Assembly (NCBI GenBank): GCA_002914805.1
Contig: JXTB01000018.1
Span: 331,030 to 395,029, forward strand
Source: Parasponia andersonii
Lineage: Eukaryota; Streptophyta; Magnoliopsida; Rosales; Cannabaceae
Length of the DNA: 64,000 bases
Direction of reading: 5' to 3'
The notes beneath the pieces were generated by a model, which was not told the origin of the DNA, ran no database searches, and saw nothing but the letters and a program-made list of their open reading frames with translations. The position numbers were made by a program, and so were the translations under genes. Positions 1-12,500 of the stretch are shown here, one piece after another (positions within the stretch are counted from its first letter, which is position 1; every line of letters begins with the position of its first letter).

Positions 1-1009
1 GTTGTTCTCTTCTTTCTCGTTGGCATTGATCAATTGTAGCAACCTCTTTCCTTCTTTTGGAGAAAGGTAGTCTGTCCTAATTTTCACTAGCAATTCTTTT
101 ATCAAGCATAACTTTGCGCATTTTCACTACTGTTACTTCAGTGTTGCTCACTCTAAACATTAGTTCGGCAAAGTTTAAGCTTATATGATTTTCAATATGA
201 ACTTTGTATTCAGCTTGCATTCCGTTAATGCACACTCGAATCAATTCTTTTTCTGAGATATTTTCTTTGCAGTCAAGAGCTATTTCTTTGAATCTATTTA
301 CATAGGCTATAAAGGATTCATCTTCTTATAGTGTTCTGCTAGAGAGATCAGATAAGCCTAACTTGTATTCTGCTGCAAATAATTTTATGCAAAATATCAT
401 TACTAATTCCTCCCAGATACCAATACTACCTACTGGTAAATTGACGTACCAAGAGTATGCTCGGTCAGTGAGAGATTTTGAAAACTCTTTCAGCCTTAAT
501 TCATGGTCACTGGCGTAGACTCCTAGATCATCTAGGAAACCAATAATATGTTCCCTAGCATTTCCTTTCTTCTCATCGAATTTCTTAAATCGAGGATTAG
601 TATAATCCTTCGGATATGGCTTGGAAAGAACACTAGCAAGATATGGAGACTAGAACTCTACCGCAACAATAATCTTGCTAGCTTTTTCTACTTCAAACTT
701 GAGCATTTCTTATAGCTCTTCTTTTGTGATAAAACTTTTGAAAGCGTCATTATTAGTACTAGTTAAAGTTATGGCAGTAGGATTGGTAGGATCTTGATTT
801 GAGGCATGAGAAGTATTGTTACGAGGTGGAACTGGAGTAGAAGGTTCGGCTCCATAATATTTTTCGATATTTGTAATCCTATAGAGAATTTTGGCGTAAG
901 ACAACTGCATGTCTGCTTGAATTTGTCTCATGCTGTCTAGTGAGACAGCTAATTTAGCTAAGAGAGATTGAGTTTCCGCATTGATTACTGGAGTTTGCTC
1001 GTTTGCCAT
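1..1009 (-). pseudogene. Ty3/gypsy retrotransposon gag, decayed and cut by the window edge
   Basis: Reading the minus strand from an ATG at 1009 gives an N-terminal stretch beginning MANEQTP, then a typical plant retrotransposon gag domain at about 650-230. Recognisable parts are a RAYSWY..LP..SI..WEEL segment (about 480-390) and a downstream AYVNRFKEIALDC segment (about 300-270). The frame is held over about 1 kb but contains at least four in-frame stops (near 707, 650, 330 and 90), so it cannot make a full protein. The remainder of the element would lie to the left of the window. This is the conserved Retrotrans_gag type of fold; the exact lineage is not assigned. Any 5' LTR should lie to the right of 1009, but I could not define its ends. 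Confidence 0.75.
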
Positions 1010-1330
1010 TTTGAGGAAAGGAAGAAAAGAAAGAAATGAGAATTTTTTTTGCTCGAGATGAAATTTCTGAAAGAGGGGGACATAAATTCGAAATTTCTTG
1101 AAAGAGGAGGACAGAATTTTGGGACGAAATTTTGGAATGAAATTTGACTGAGTTTCAAGATGAATTGGCAGAATTTTAGGATAAAAATTTGACAGAAATT
1201 TAGAAAGATATTAAAGACAAATAGGACAAAGGTCCGAGATGAATTTCGAGGATCTTGGGGACATCGAAGAAACTTAGTTTCCCTTGGCTACCGCCCAGTA
1301 GAGTCGTCTTTTAATGTTCCACGGTGCTTT
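1010..1330. other. Leader-like sequence next to the gag pseudogene
   Basis: Non-coding sequence upstream (minus-strand sense) of the gag start. It holds several imperfect copies of a GAAATTT..GAAAGAGG..GACA motif (1055-1200), probably the decayed untranslated leader of the same retroelement. No primer-binding site or LTR boundary could be fixed. Confidence 0.35.
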
Positions 1331-1496
1331 TTATGATTTGGTTAGAGAGGAATTAATTAAGTGTAAGAGTACTTAATTACTAATAAGTAAGATAATGGTA
1401 AAAAATAGAGAAATGAAGTGGAAAATCATAACAATATAATTCTACTTATCAGAAAATTATTGATATCTTTGACAACTTAACGTGTAGGTAAACAAG

Positions 1497-1890
1497 TGTG
1501 GGTAGTTTCAATAACCATCACCATGTGTGAGATAGCTAGTGTTTCTGACGCAGATGATACCAGCCATTTGGTCAGAAATAAACAAGAAGATGATTAATTT
1601 TTCTGACACAGATAATTCTAGTCATTTGGTTAGAAATATAATAAATAATACTAAAAATATATATATATATATAATTAAGATATTGAATTTAACGTGAACA
1701 GTTGCAAACAAGGGTCGTATACGCTACAAGTCCACTTACTAAATAACTTAGAACCACAGATCTATAAGTATTTAAATTACTAAAAAAATAAAGTGGATAG
1801 TCGCAAACATGGGTAGTATATGCTACAACTCAGCTTACTAAGCAATTCTTCCACATGGATTTGCGAGTAATTTAAATTACATAATTTAAA
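1497..1890. repeat. Two pairs of imperfect direct repeats
   Basis: One unit beginning TTTCTGAC is present at about 1542 and again at about 1600 (58 bp apart), each containing CATTTGGTYAGAAATA. A second unit, GTTGCAAACA..GGGTAGTATA-like, occurs at about 1699 and 1796, with a related fragment near 1497. They are short local duplications in non-coding DNA, perhaps part of a decayed LTR. The rest of 1890-2470 is AT-rich with (AT)n runs and no gene. Confidence 0.5.
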
Positions 1891-2472
1891 TATTTGCTGT
1901 TATGTTAGTTGATAAGTACCACAAAAATATAGAACGTAAGAAATTGGTCTAAGGAGTAGTCAGTACCCTAAAATCTATGAAATTGGAATAAAGATAATGA
2001 ATTTTATGATTAAATGAACTACAAAATTAAGTATGAGATAGGAAGATTAAATAGATAGAAATTGAAATATTGATGTGTAGATGAGTATAAGGGTATATAT
2101 AGATGTATTTTTATGTATATAAAAAAATAGAGAATTAACTCTAACACCACCGTAACTATAACCAAGAACCGAGAACCAAGAGAAATATATATATATATAT
2201 ATATATGTGTTTCGGTTTGGAAGAGGAGAAGAAGAGAGTAAATGACTTTTTGTGATGAATAAAGATCAAATCAATATATATGGGAATATAATGGTCAATA
2301 TGGGAGATTGATGGAGTTTAGGTGATGTAGTGGTCTTGATTAATGAGATAAAGAGTAAAAGAGAGATTAATGGATGAGAGAATTCAATGACTTTGAGGAA
2401 GTATATCAGACTAATTTTTTATTACCTTTTTCAATTGTATTAAAAGAGAAACGACATATATATATATATATA

Positions 2473-2711
2473 GTTGTCAATCCAATAGATATTTTTTTTT
2501 ACCTATGGATATGTATTTTTTTTTTAGCCATTAGATCACCATCCAATGTTGATCCAATGGTTATAATAAAGTGCATAAAAAGACGTGCATCATTAATGCT
2601 CTTTCTCTCTCTTACTTTTTACAATAAAAAAATATGCCTGCTAAATTTTCATTAGCCAAATTGATACCTATGCATAGGTTAAAAAAAAAAAAATACCTAC
2701 TGGATTGGTGT

Positions 2712-2713
<2 letters not shown>
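2473..2713 (+). mobile_element. (TA)n-associated MITE, copy A
   Basis: A small non-coding element bounded by inverted ends, AATCCAATAGATATTTTTTTT-like on the left and AAATACCTACTGGATTGGTG-like on the right. It sits directly between (TA)n runs at about 2458-2472 and 2714-2742. The interior shares the segment around GAAAAGACGTGCAT and the TTTTACAATAAAAAAATATG segment with copies at 2743, 35530 and 47016. It codes for nothing. It is a non-autonomous DNA transposon by structure; the superfamily is not known, and insertion into or duplication of TA is likely. Confidence 0.75.
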
Positions 2714-2742
<29 letters not shown>

Positions 2743-2744
<2 letters not shown>

Positions 2745-2952
2745 GCACCAATCTAACAGGTATTTTTTTTCTTTACCTATGGGTAAGTATTTTTTTTTAG
2801 CCGTTAGATCACCATCTAATGGTGATCCAATGTCTATAATGAAGTGCATGAAAAGACGTGCATTATTAATACTTTTTCTCTCTATGATTTTTTATTGGCC
2901 AAATTAATACCTATGCATAGGTAAAAAAAAAAAAATACCTGGATTGGTGCCC
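2743..2952 (+). mobile_element. (TA)n-associated MITE, copy B
   Basis: Second copy of the same family, separated from copy A only by a (TA)n tract. It begins GGGCACCAATC and ends GATTGGTGCCC, so its termini are nearly perfect inverted repeats. It is shorter inside than copies A and C because the segment around TTTTACAATAAAAAAATATG is reduced. Confidence 0.78.
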
Positions 2953-3713
2953 TATATATATAAGGCAGCTCTACTACTTCAACCAAGTACAGTGTGGCAA
3001 AGTTTGTGGACACCTCACTATGATTACCATGAGTTGTCATACGAAGAAGAGTTCTCCTTATGACTTGACACATGGCTCAAAATAATAATAATAATGATAA
3101 CAATAGTTGTCCAATATAAACTTGCCATGTGACTAAGGTGTTCCAATGGGTATTGACATCTTATCACAAATGGGGTCTTCAAATAATTTTTAGTTTTTTG
3201 TTGACATAGCATGAAATTAGCAATCTGGTGAAAAATTGACATGTAGAATTTTCTTAATTGATCCCCTATTGCATAATTGTCACATTATTTGTGATTTTAT
3301 ATTTGTAGTTAGTGATTAATTATAAAAAATTGTCACACCCCAAAACAGCTTATAAAAGGAAAAGTCCTCTTCACAGTTTTACAAACCAAAAAACATTATG
3401 ATATCCTTTCTCTCTAGTTTTCTCTATAGTTGTTTATTTGAGTAAGTTAGATTCTGAAACAGGTTTGTAACTTTAGAAATAAATTTGCCTTAATTGGTAA
3501 GGTGAAATAGCCTATTCTAAAACGCCATTAACCTTCTATAATAAGCAAAAATGTTTGGAATTTGTTTATAGAACTACCAAAATATTTTTTTGGCTTTATG
3601 GAGAGGATTTATGACAAGTTTTCCCATGGAGTATGTAAAAGGGGAGGATGGGCCTAATTAACTAGGAGTAGGAGGGTGCACATTAGCAGTAGGTATGTGG
3701 GTCCTTATTGACT
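2953..3713. other. AT-rich non-coding DNA
   Basis: No supported gene. A TATAAAAGG-like motif near 3352, followed by pyrimidine-rich sequence, resembles a promoter of a decayed element but has no coding region behind it. Confidence 0.4.
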
Positions 3714-5350
3714 TAAATTTGTGATTTTATCTCTAATTTGAACATTTTCCCAAAATCATGGCTAATTTAACGTGACACTTGGTATTATGCAATTTCTCCA
3801 ATTATAGTGATTACGAAGTCAATTTTGTCTCTATTTCTTTTGACTTAATTTTATAATTTTCACCTCTAATTGAATTTTTTTTCCCTAAACAATGATATAT
3901 CTTATGTGATAATAATACTTGGTATTACATAAATTTTTTTAAGAAGCCATTCTAGTGATTTTGAAATGTAATACTTGAATTTCTATAATTTCTTGAAAAA
4001 ATAACGTGTGTGGGAGTAATTTGGGCCAAAATGATTTTTTGTGTATTTTTTAAAAATGACATTTTTGGAGTATCAATGACAACTTAACCTATGACACTTG
4101 ACCATGAAAAACTCTTAAAAATGTCATAAATAATGGATTTTTTATGCAAGAATCTCTTGACTATATATAAACATGTTCTTGACACTCTTAAAAATGTCGT
4201 TTAAAAAAAAAGTCATTTTGGCCCAAATTAGTAATAAAAAAGTTATTTCTCAAACCATGACTAACCTTATGAGACATTAAAACTTGATATTAATTACGCC
4301 ATCTTTTTTAATCAAAGTGATTCTGACTTAATTTTGTAGTTTCAATTCTCATTGAATATTTATCTTAAACCAATACTAACTTTATTGAATATTTATCTTA
4401 AACCAATACTAACTTTATATGACACTTATATTGCATACTATGCAAATTCGTTAAACAAAATGAATAGAAACTCAATCTAGACATTTTGTAATTAAAGTAA
4501 CTAGTAAGTCATTTTAGTGATTTTTTTGACTTAATTTCATAGTTTCAACATTAAATGAATATTGTATCCTAAACCAAATTCTAATTTTATGTAACACTAG
4601 TACTTGAAATTATGCAATTCTCTTAAACGAAGTGATTAGAAAGTTAATTTACTCATTTGGTTGACTTAATTTTATAATTGCACCTCTAATTGAACATCTT
4701 TATAAACCAAGATAATAATACTTTGTCTTATACAATTAATATAATCAAAGCGATTAAGATGTCAATTTTGTGACTTTGTTGACTTAATTTTATAATTTTA
4801 CTTCCAATTAAATATATCTCTAAACGTAGACTAAATCTTATGTGACATTAAAACTTGGTCTTTCACAAATTCTCTAATCAAGGTGATTTGAAAGTCAATT
4901 TAGTGACTTTATTGAATTATTTTCATAATATCAAACTGAATATTTTTCATCGATCAAGACTAATATAATGTGATACTAGAACTTGGTATTATGTAATTTC
5001 ATTTTTAGAGTAATTAGGAAGTCAATTTAGTCATTTTTTTGACTTAATTTTACAATGTCATGTCTAACTAGACATTATTTCTTACAATGATCGGCTTTAT
5101 GTGACATTTATACTTGGTATTACATAATTTCTTTTAACTATAATGACTAGAAAGTCAATTTAGTCACTTTATTAACTTAATTTCACTTTTAACTATATTT
5201 TTAATCTCGAGTAATTTTACGTGACACTAATATTTGGATTTAAATAATTCCTTTAGTCAAAGTGATTAATAAGCCCATTTAGTTGATTTTGTTATTTCAC
5301 CTCTAATTCAACATCATATGAACAATGACTTATTTTTTGTGACACGAATA
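3714..5350. repeat. Degenerate tandem array of about 130-bp units
   Basis: About ten diverged copies of one unit follow each other. Each contains, in order, TTGACTTAATTTTATAATTT, CACCTCTAATTGAA, an AAACCA..ACTAA segment, TTATGTGACACT, ACTTGGTATTATGCAATT, and AAAGTCAATTTAGT. Anchors (GACTTAATT or close variants) fall near 3841, 4330, 4530, 4663, 4780, 4910, 5040 and 5175, giving spacings of roughly 117-135 bp where uninterrupted. A MITE interrupts the array at 4018-4230, and a short internal duplication occurs at about 4370-4415. It is non-coding and satellite-like. Confidence 0.7.
4018..4230. mobile_element. TA-flanked MITE inside the tandem array
   Basis: The left end reads ATTTGGGCCAAAATGA and the right end is its inverted counterpart TCATTTTGGCCCAAAT. 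The inverted arms extend about 45 bp on each side with ATGACATTTTT / AAAAATGTCGT segments. TA dinucleotides stand at both outer edges (4018-4019 and 4229-4230), consistent with a TA target duplication as in Stowaway/Tc1-like MITEs. It has no coding capacity and interrupts the about 130-bp array. Confidence 0.75.
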
Positions 5351-5379
5351 CTTTGCTCTACCATGTGCACATCCCCTCT

Positions 5380-5900
5380 ATTTAGCTTGTGAAATGGCAA
5401 TTGGTCTTCAGAGGTGATGCAAGACACATGACGCTTTTCTGTTTGCTAGAGGAACTCGATGCACGTGTGGCGACAGTTGTTTCGAGGAGACAAGCCAATT
5501 GCAGGGAGAGGGAGGTGGAAAGCATATGAGGATTCCCTAGCGCACGGAGTGAGCTAGAACGATCAGGTGTAGATGAAAAGGGGTGCAGCTGGAGAGGGTT
5601 CCCTAGTGGAATCCACGTGGCTTCGCCACATTAAGTGGGAGATTGAAGAAAAAATGGTGACAGGTAGCGGTTTCATGGTGATGGAGAAAAGCACAAAGCA
5701 CTGTGTTTAAGGCGGTTGGAAAGCACGAACTCTCCTTCTTGGCCGCGTTATCGCCGTGCGCGAATTTGGTTCCCTGGACCTCAAATAGTCCTGAAACGAG
5801 TAGCCATTTCTTTGTAGTCACGCAACTGGTCTTCGTGCGGCCCGATTTAATTTATATTTTATTTTTTCGAAAATTCTGATTTTTTAATGACCCTTTTGCC
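5380..5900. other. GC-richer island of unknown origin
   Basis: A block clearly richer in G and C than its neighbours, with no convincing open frame. A 72-codon minus-strand frame at 5603-5821 has no recognisable motif. It is followed by a TGACCCTTTTGCCCCTTTTAC segment of the kind often found in plant LTRs, so a retroelement remnant is likely but not shown. Confidence 0.35.
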
Positions 5901-6959
5901 CCTTTTACATCCAAAAATGCCATTTTGACTACTTTCACCAAATTTCACCTACAAAATAAAATAAAATAAACTAGAAATTAACATAAAATAAAATGAAATA
6001 AAATAGGAAAACCCATAACATAACGTAATATAAACATAAAACAAGCTAAATAGCAAAAAAAAAAAAATTAATTTATTTAATCAAGAACAAAGTTAAACAT
6101 TATCATTTTAAGCACAAAATAACTATATTTTCATAAAGTTGCCAAGAAAATTGTGGTAGATATGTTTTGGGTGACCGATATATTATATTGGTAATTTATC
6201 TAGATATATTAGTAAAATGTATAAGAAAATAAAATAATTTTTTAAAAACAGTTTTTAAAGTTTTCTTAGAAAAGAAAAGTTTGCAATTACAAGAATTTTG
6301 GAGAGTTTTCATTTTTCATTTTATTTTGTGGTTACTAAAAATAAAAATAATTAGAATTTTTTTGAACCTATCTAAATATACACCAAAACATAGGATTATA
6401 TAAGTTACAACATTTTCCTATCTACTAGAATCCATTTAATTTCAATTCCTTAATATCTTCAAATGCAGTTCTATTCTCCCTCCCAAAACGAAGCCTTAGT
6501 GTTTTACAAGAAAACACACGTTAGTTTATTTTTTTTTTTATTATTTTTTTTTTCCTTTTTTGTTTTGTTTTGTTAGCTTTTCAATATGTTATTCAATAAA
6601 TTAACACGATTAATATAAGATAATTAATAAGTAAATATAGTCAAATTTTAAAAAGCCGGAAAAGAGGGTGGCATCATTAATGGTCATATTATATTTTCTA
6701 GTTATTAAAGAAATCTAAGGGAAATGGACTTGCATTAGTAGAAAATTATAATGTATTTCTCTCTAATTTTAAAATGATCATGCCTTTACAGTGTAACCTC
6801 AAGTGCTTATTTCAATTTTGTATTGCTAACTATTAAATAAGTAAGTAGTTTGATCATTTAAAAAAAAAAAAAATTCTCTCAGTCAAATTTGAAAACCAGT
6901 AAAAAGAAATGTATTATTACATTATGTTTAGATTAAGAGAACTTTTTAATTTTTTTATT
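5901..6959. other. AT-rich non-coding DNA
   Basis: Runs of A/T and short AAATAAAATA-type repeats (5960-6010). No gene or element boundary could be supported. Confidence 0.4.
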
Positions 6960-7134
6960 GTATTATCATGATTTTTGAAGTTTGCTGTTCTATCATTATT
7001 TATGTGATTAAATTTGCTTAAATTATATAAAACTTTGCCAATTTGTGTCATCTTTTATTATTTCATGATACAAAAGAGTACTTTTTGTCCTACATTGGTA
7101 ATCCTATAGGGTGTGCTACTATTTTATGTTCTAT
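6960..7134. repeat. Left part of a host repeat split by the Tat element
   Basis: This segment, containing TTTGCCAATTTGTGTC and TTTTTGTCCTACATTGGTA, matches 18750-18880 and continues at 18221 after the retroelement. It is therefore the 5' half of a unit that is present at least twice in tandem-like arrangement. The last five bases, TCTAT (7130-7134), are the target-site duplication of the Tat element. Confidence 0.7.
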
Positions 7135-7737
7135 TATTGTGCTAAAATCTATATGTTGGTCAATGCTAAAAAAGGAAAGTTAGCAACCAAGTAGTCGCAT
7201 GAGAATTTTCTTGATCAAAGAGTGACCTCCTCCGAGTAAGTTAAGTGCAACTTTCTCCGAATAAGTTAAGTGCGACCAGTATGAAAAAGAAACTAGATTA
7301 AATTTCATCAAGCGGGTAATCTTTGAAAATTGACCAATTGTTTCATTTAAGTTATTACCCAGTTATATTGTTATTCAAATTATATTTTCTGATTACACAC
7401 TTACCCGTTTTCGTAATTGGGAAACATTGAGCTACCCTCACCTATATAAGGGGAGTTCAATGCTGCTATGGGGGATCTTCTTCTTTTTTAGAACTTGGAG
7501 ACTTTCTTTTACTTTCTGGACACACTCTGTACTCTCGACTCTCACTTTGAAACTTAACAAAACTCTTGTAATTCTCCAGAAAATAGTGAAAAACAGTGGA
7601 CGTAGACTTATCTTTTTTGGGGCTGAACCACTATAAAATTCTTGTCTCTTTACTTGCTTTGATTTATCAACCCCTTTCACACATAAGCCACATCTTGTAA
7701 TTTCCTAAACTCATTGTTGACAAAACCTCCGTCAACA
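7135..7737 (+). repeat. 5' LTR of the Tat-like element
   Basis: It is 603 bp and ends CGTCAACA. It aligns along its length with 17579-18220. The first bases read TATTGTGC where the 3' LTR has TGTTGTGC, so the canonical TG start is mutated in this copy. It lacks about 40 bp present in the 3' LTR, including a segment around GGACGTGTCAG and another near GGGAAACAAAAG. A TATA box (TATATAA) lies at 7443-7449. Confidence 0.9.
7443..7449 (+). promoter_or_regulatory. TATA box in the 5' LTR
   Basis: TATATAA followed by GGGGAG, conserved at the equivalent place in the 3' LTR (17929-17935). It is the probable promoter core of the retroelement. Confidence 0.6.
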
Positions 7738-7739
7738 AT

Positions 7740-7757
7740 TGGCGCTAGAAGGAGGGC
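7740..7757 (+). other. Primer-binding site of the Tat-like element
   Basis: TGGCGCTAGAAGGAGGGC starts two bases after the 5' LTR end (CAACA then AT). The TGGCGC start fits complementarity to the CCA-ending 3' terminus of a host tRNA. I did not identify the tRNA. Confidence 0.7.
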
Positions 7758-7798
7758 TATTCCAGCAGAAAAGTTTTTCAACTCTGCTTCTTTCAAAA

Positions 7799-9570
7799 AT
7801 GGCAAACACCAGAACTACTACCAGAAATACCAGAACTAGCTAAAATCAACCCCAAAGCACTGCTGCTGCACAGGTAGATCCTGCTCAGGATCAGTTTGCC
7901 GTGACCGCACCAGAAAATATTGTTCAAAGACAGGATCGCATGGAGGAGGCACTGGTGAATCTTCAGCAAATCACTAGTCAGATTAATAACTCTCTACGAT
8001 GACTTGCTGAGGGACAGATGGTGACTCCACCACAGCACGAACGTCTCAGAGAACATCCTGCTTAACTACCTGAGAGAAGAATTCATATCCTAGAGACAGG
8101 GTACCGCGACCAGCATAAAGCCCAGCAGGAACGTTATGGAGATCACACCTCTAAGGGAAAAGGCAAGGTCACAGACTTGTCTCTGAAATCTGGTACTGAG
8201 AGTTCAAGCACTGATCGTAATCATAGACAACTTTCTCGGAGAACAACCGTCAATTATGATTGTCTAAACAACGAGCGAAAATGTCAATCGATGAGCGTCT
8301 TTGAAAGAATTGGTAGGGAGTCTCGACAGAATCCTGTAGACCTAAGACAACATCTAGAATAGCGAAGTAGTCAGGAGCGATCCATATCGCATCATAATCA
8401 CCGAAGTTGATCTCGTCACACTATTTCATTGGAATCCCTATAAAGGCCTGACCAACCCGCCTTATATTGTGATAATGACCAAAGACCACTCCTACCATCA
8501 GTAAGAGATAATGTTCTCCCTCCGAACGTCGATGTTCATAATTTAAGAATCGCATTAGATGTAATTACTGGCTGGGACGATGAGCTTGCTAATAGGTACG
8601 TCAATCGCTATTCAGCAAAGAGGTTCGAGCTGCTGCCTTACCTGTTGGATTCAAACTTCCTACCATAAATACTTTTGATGGAAAAAGTGATCCGTAGGAT
8701 CATATGGATCACTTCAACAACCTGATGGAACTTCATCGTGTTGATGATCTCGCACGTTGTAGATGCTTTGTTGTAACTCTCACAGGAGCATCGAAGAAGT
8801 GGTTTCGAGGACTCAAGTCTGGTTCAATCTCGTCCTGCCAATAGCTTCAGACTACGTTCTTGAGGCAATTTCAGGCCACGAAGAATTTTATTATTTCACT
8901 AGTTAGTCTATCTGCTATTCGACAAGGTCCGGAGGAAACTCTACAATCTTACCTAAATCACTTTGCCTCAGAGTTGGCAAAGGTCAACAACTCACCTGAA
9001 GGAGGAGTTTTAACTCTAATAATGGCTAGGATGCGACCAGAGACTAAAATCTGGGAAGAGTTACTTGAGCGAGAATGCAGAACCCTTGAAGACTTCTATC
9101 GAAAAGTTAGTCGACATCTGAGGGTAGAATCTTCACGTGAGAATCTTCATAAGATGACAAAGGAAGGAGGAAAAGATGCTGCTAAAGATGCGACCACGAA
9201 CAACAACAATAATGACAAGAAGTCGAACAAAAGGAGTAATGAACAATCGATTGAGAAGCAGCCCAAACAGAAAAAGCAGGAGATTCCAAGAGCTCTTATG
9301 AGGTTCAACAACTATACTGAACTGAATGCACCTATAGATTATATCTATGCGGTCACAAACCAGTAGGAGCAATATCGTCAACTAGAATCGATAAAAAGAG
9401 ATAGAACGATGCGCGTTCCCAACAAGTTCTGCCGGTATCACAATGACATTAGATATGATACCAATAACTGCTTTGCCTTAAAAGATGAAATCGAAAGATT
9501 AATAAAAGAAGGGCGGCTACGACAGTATACTAAACAGAATAATGAAAGGCGAGAAGAAAACCGACAGTGA
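7799..9570 (+). pseudogene. gag of the Tat-like element (decayed)
   Basis: The first ATG at 7799 starts a MANTRTTTRNTR-like N terminus. It has in-frame stops within the first 100 codons and at 8360, and a frameshift between about 8360 and 8611. From 8611 the frame carries the classical plant gag core: a LPVGFKLPTI..FDGKSDP segment, then GASKKWFRGLK, then a FLRQFQATK..ETLQSYLNHFA segment. A Lys/Asn-rich tract follows (about 9170-9260). Near 9415-9540 is the Tat-type zinc-knuckle-like stretch with FCRYHNDIRYDTNNCFALK. Stops at 9364 and 9568 interrupt it. The role would have been the virus-like particle coat that packages element RNA. Confidence 0.85.
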
Positions 9571-12500
9571 CCTTCAGAAATTCAACGCGAGGTGCGAACT
9601 ATTTTTGGAGGACCGCACGTTGGTGGAGATTCGAAGAGGGCGTTAGATAGGTACGTACGAGAAGCACGACAACAACCATTAACCAATGTCATGCATCTTG
9701 AGCAGCGACCAGGAAAGCTTCAACGGGTACCAGATATGGATATTACCTTCACGGAGCAAGATGCAAGAGAGGTCTACTACCCGCATAATGATGCATTGGT
9801 CATAAAGATCAACTGTGGAAGCACACAGGTATGGCAAGTATTGGTCGATAATGGAAGCACCGTCGACATCTTATACAATGACGCCTTCAAAAAGATGGGG
9901 TTGATTGAAGGCGACCTAAAGCCCGCTATCACTCCACTTTATAGATTTACTGGTAACAACATAATGCCTAGGGGTATGATTGAGTTGATGGTCAACATTG
10001 GAACTTATTCTAGGGTTTTAACGGTAATAACTCAATTCTTTGTTATGGATTGTCCCTCTACATTTAATGTTGTACTAGGAAGACCAACATTGAGGGAACT
10101 TCGAGTAGTTATCTCAATCTACCACCTCGCTATGAAGTTCCGAACTCAACATGAAGTAGGCGAAGTACGAGGCAACCAATATGACGCGAGGACTTGTTAT
10201 AATAATTCAATAAAGCTCACAACCAAAGATATGACACCTCGCACAATGATGGTCTAGCTACAAGGTGAAGCATCAAAGGAAGCGTCAGGTGAAGCGTCAG
10301 GTGAAACGTCAATCGAAGACCTCGATCCGTGAGAAGTTGATGGAGAGGTCAAGACTGGACCTATAGAAGACTTGGAAGATTTGCCAATTGATAGGTCTTC
10401 GAAGGTTCTAAAAATCGGAGCAAAGCTTTAAGAACCCGTGCGAGCTTTATTGATTCCTAATCTGAAATCAAACTTAGATATCTTCGCATGGCAACATTCA
10501 GATATGGTGGGGATTAATCCGAATATCATGTGTTATCGCCTCAATATAGATACAACGAAGAAGCCTGTATGACAAAAAAGAAGAGCCATGAATCCAGAAC
10601 ACTACGTCGCATTGAAAGAAGAGGTAGAGAAGCTGCTCGAAATCGGATTCATTAGGGAATCTTTCTACCCAAACTGGCTTGCAAACCCAGTTCTAGTAAA
10701 TAAACCCAATGGGAAGTGGAGAACTTATATTGATTTCACCGACCTCAAAAAAGTATGCCCGAAGGACAGTTTTCCCCTTTTGAGAATCGACCAACTTGTA
10801 GATACGACGTCGGGGTATGAACTCTTAAGCTTTGTGGACGCATATTCTGGATACAGTCAAATCCCCATGTACGAGCTAGATGAGGAGCATACTTCGTTCA
10901 TCATTGACCGAGGATTGTACTATTATAAGAAGATGCCCTTTGGACTCATCAACGCAGGAGCGACTTATCAGCGTCTTGTCAATATGATGTTTGCAAAACA
11001 AATTGGCAAGACAATGGAAGTATATGTCGATGATATGTTGGTAAAGTCGAAGAAATCTGAAGATCACGTCAAGCATCTTGATGAAATGTTCAAAATTCTT
11101 TGAAAATATCAGATGAGGCTAAACCCCCAGAAGTGCACATTCGGGGTAGGATCTGGAAAATTCCTAGGGTTCATGGTAAACTAGTGAGGAATCGAGGCTA
11201 ACCCTTAGAAGATACAAGCACTAATCAATATGCAATCCCCTCGCAAACCCAAAGACGTGCAGAGCTTGGCGGGAAGAGTGGCTACATTGAGTCGATTTGT
11301 ATCCAGGTCAACTTATAAATGCCAACCATTCTTTGAAATATTGAAGGGTTTGAAGAGGTTCGAGTGGACGGAAGAATGCGAGCAGGCGTTTCAAGAATTA
11401 AAAGCACACTTAGATTCTCCTCTACTCTTGTTAAAGCCAAACCCGGGGGAAGAGTTATACTTGTATCTCGCTGTTTCCAAATATGCGACAAGTGCTGTGC
11501 TAATTTGATAAGAAGAAAAGATACAACGATCGGTATATTATATAAGTAACAGATTGCTTGATGCCGAAACGAGATATCCAGAGATGGAGAAGTTGGTATT
11601 AGCACTATTCTTCGTATCCAGGAAGCTTCAACCTTATTTTCATGCGCACTCCATCAAAGTTTTCACGAATTTTCCATTAAAGCAGGTTCTACAAAAACTT
11701 GAGGCTTCAGGATGACTACTTAAGTAGACCGTTGAGTTGAGTCAGTTCGACATCAATTTTCAACCCCGCATTGTAATTAAAGGACAAGCTCTCGCAGATT
11801 TCATTGCATAATTCACATATGATGTCAATCTTCCGACAGAATTGATTGAAAAACCTGCTATAGATTTATCAAGATTGTGGAAACTGTACGTCGATGGATC
11901 GTCAAACGAGAATGGAGCCGGTGCGGACTTAGTATTAATCAGTCTTGAAGGGCATAATATTCATTGTGCACTTCGCTTCAAATTTCCAGCGTCGAATAAT
12001 GAGACAGAATATGAAGTACTGATAGCTTGGCTAAAGCTCGCACAAGAAATGAAGGTCGAAATAATTGAGGTATATAGTGATTCCCATCTGGTCGTTTGTC
12101 AAGTGTCGGCGATTATCAAGCAAGAGGAGAGAGAATGATGGCTTACTTACAGGAGGTACAAAGACTGTTCTTGACATTTATTGCCTATAATATTCAACTT
12201 CTTCCTCGTATTAAGAATACTCGAGCAGATGCTCTAGCTAAGCTCGCCTCAACAAAAGATGCCGAATTACTAAAGGTGGTCCCTGTCGAATTTCTCGCAA
12301 AACCAAGTATCGAAGTAGATCCCCAAATAGCAATGCCAGCTGACAAAAAACTATCGTTGATGGATCCTATAATGAAGTATATACAAAATGGCGATCTCCC
12401 CGAAAGTAAAGATGATGCAAAGCAACTTCGAATGAAGGCAGCTCACTATATCATCTATGATGGGAAGCTTTATCGAAGAAGTTTTAGTTCGCCGTTATTA

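Noticed and set aside
7427..7680. Overlapping small ORFs repeated at 17913-18115
   Set aside because: Both copies are LTR sequence, not genes.
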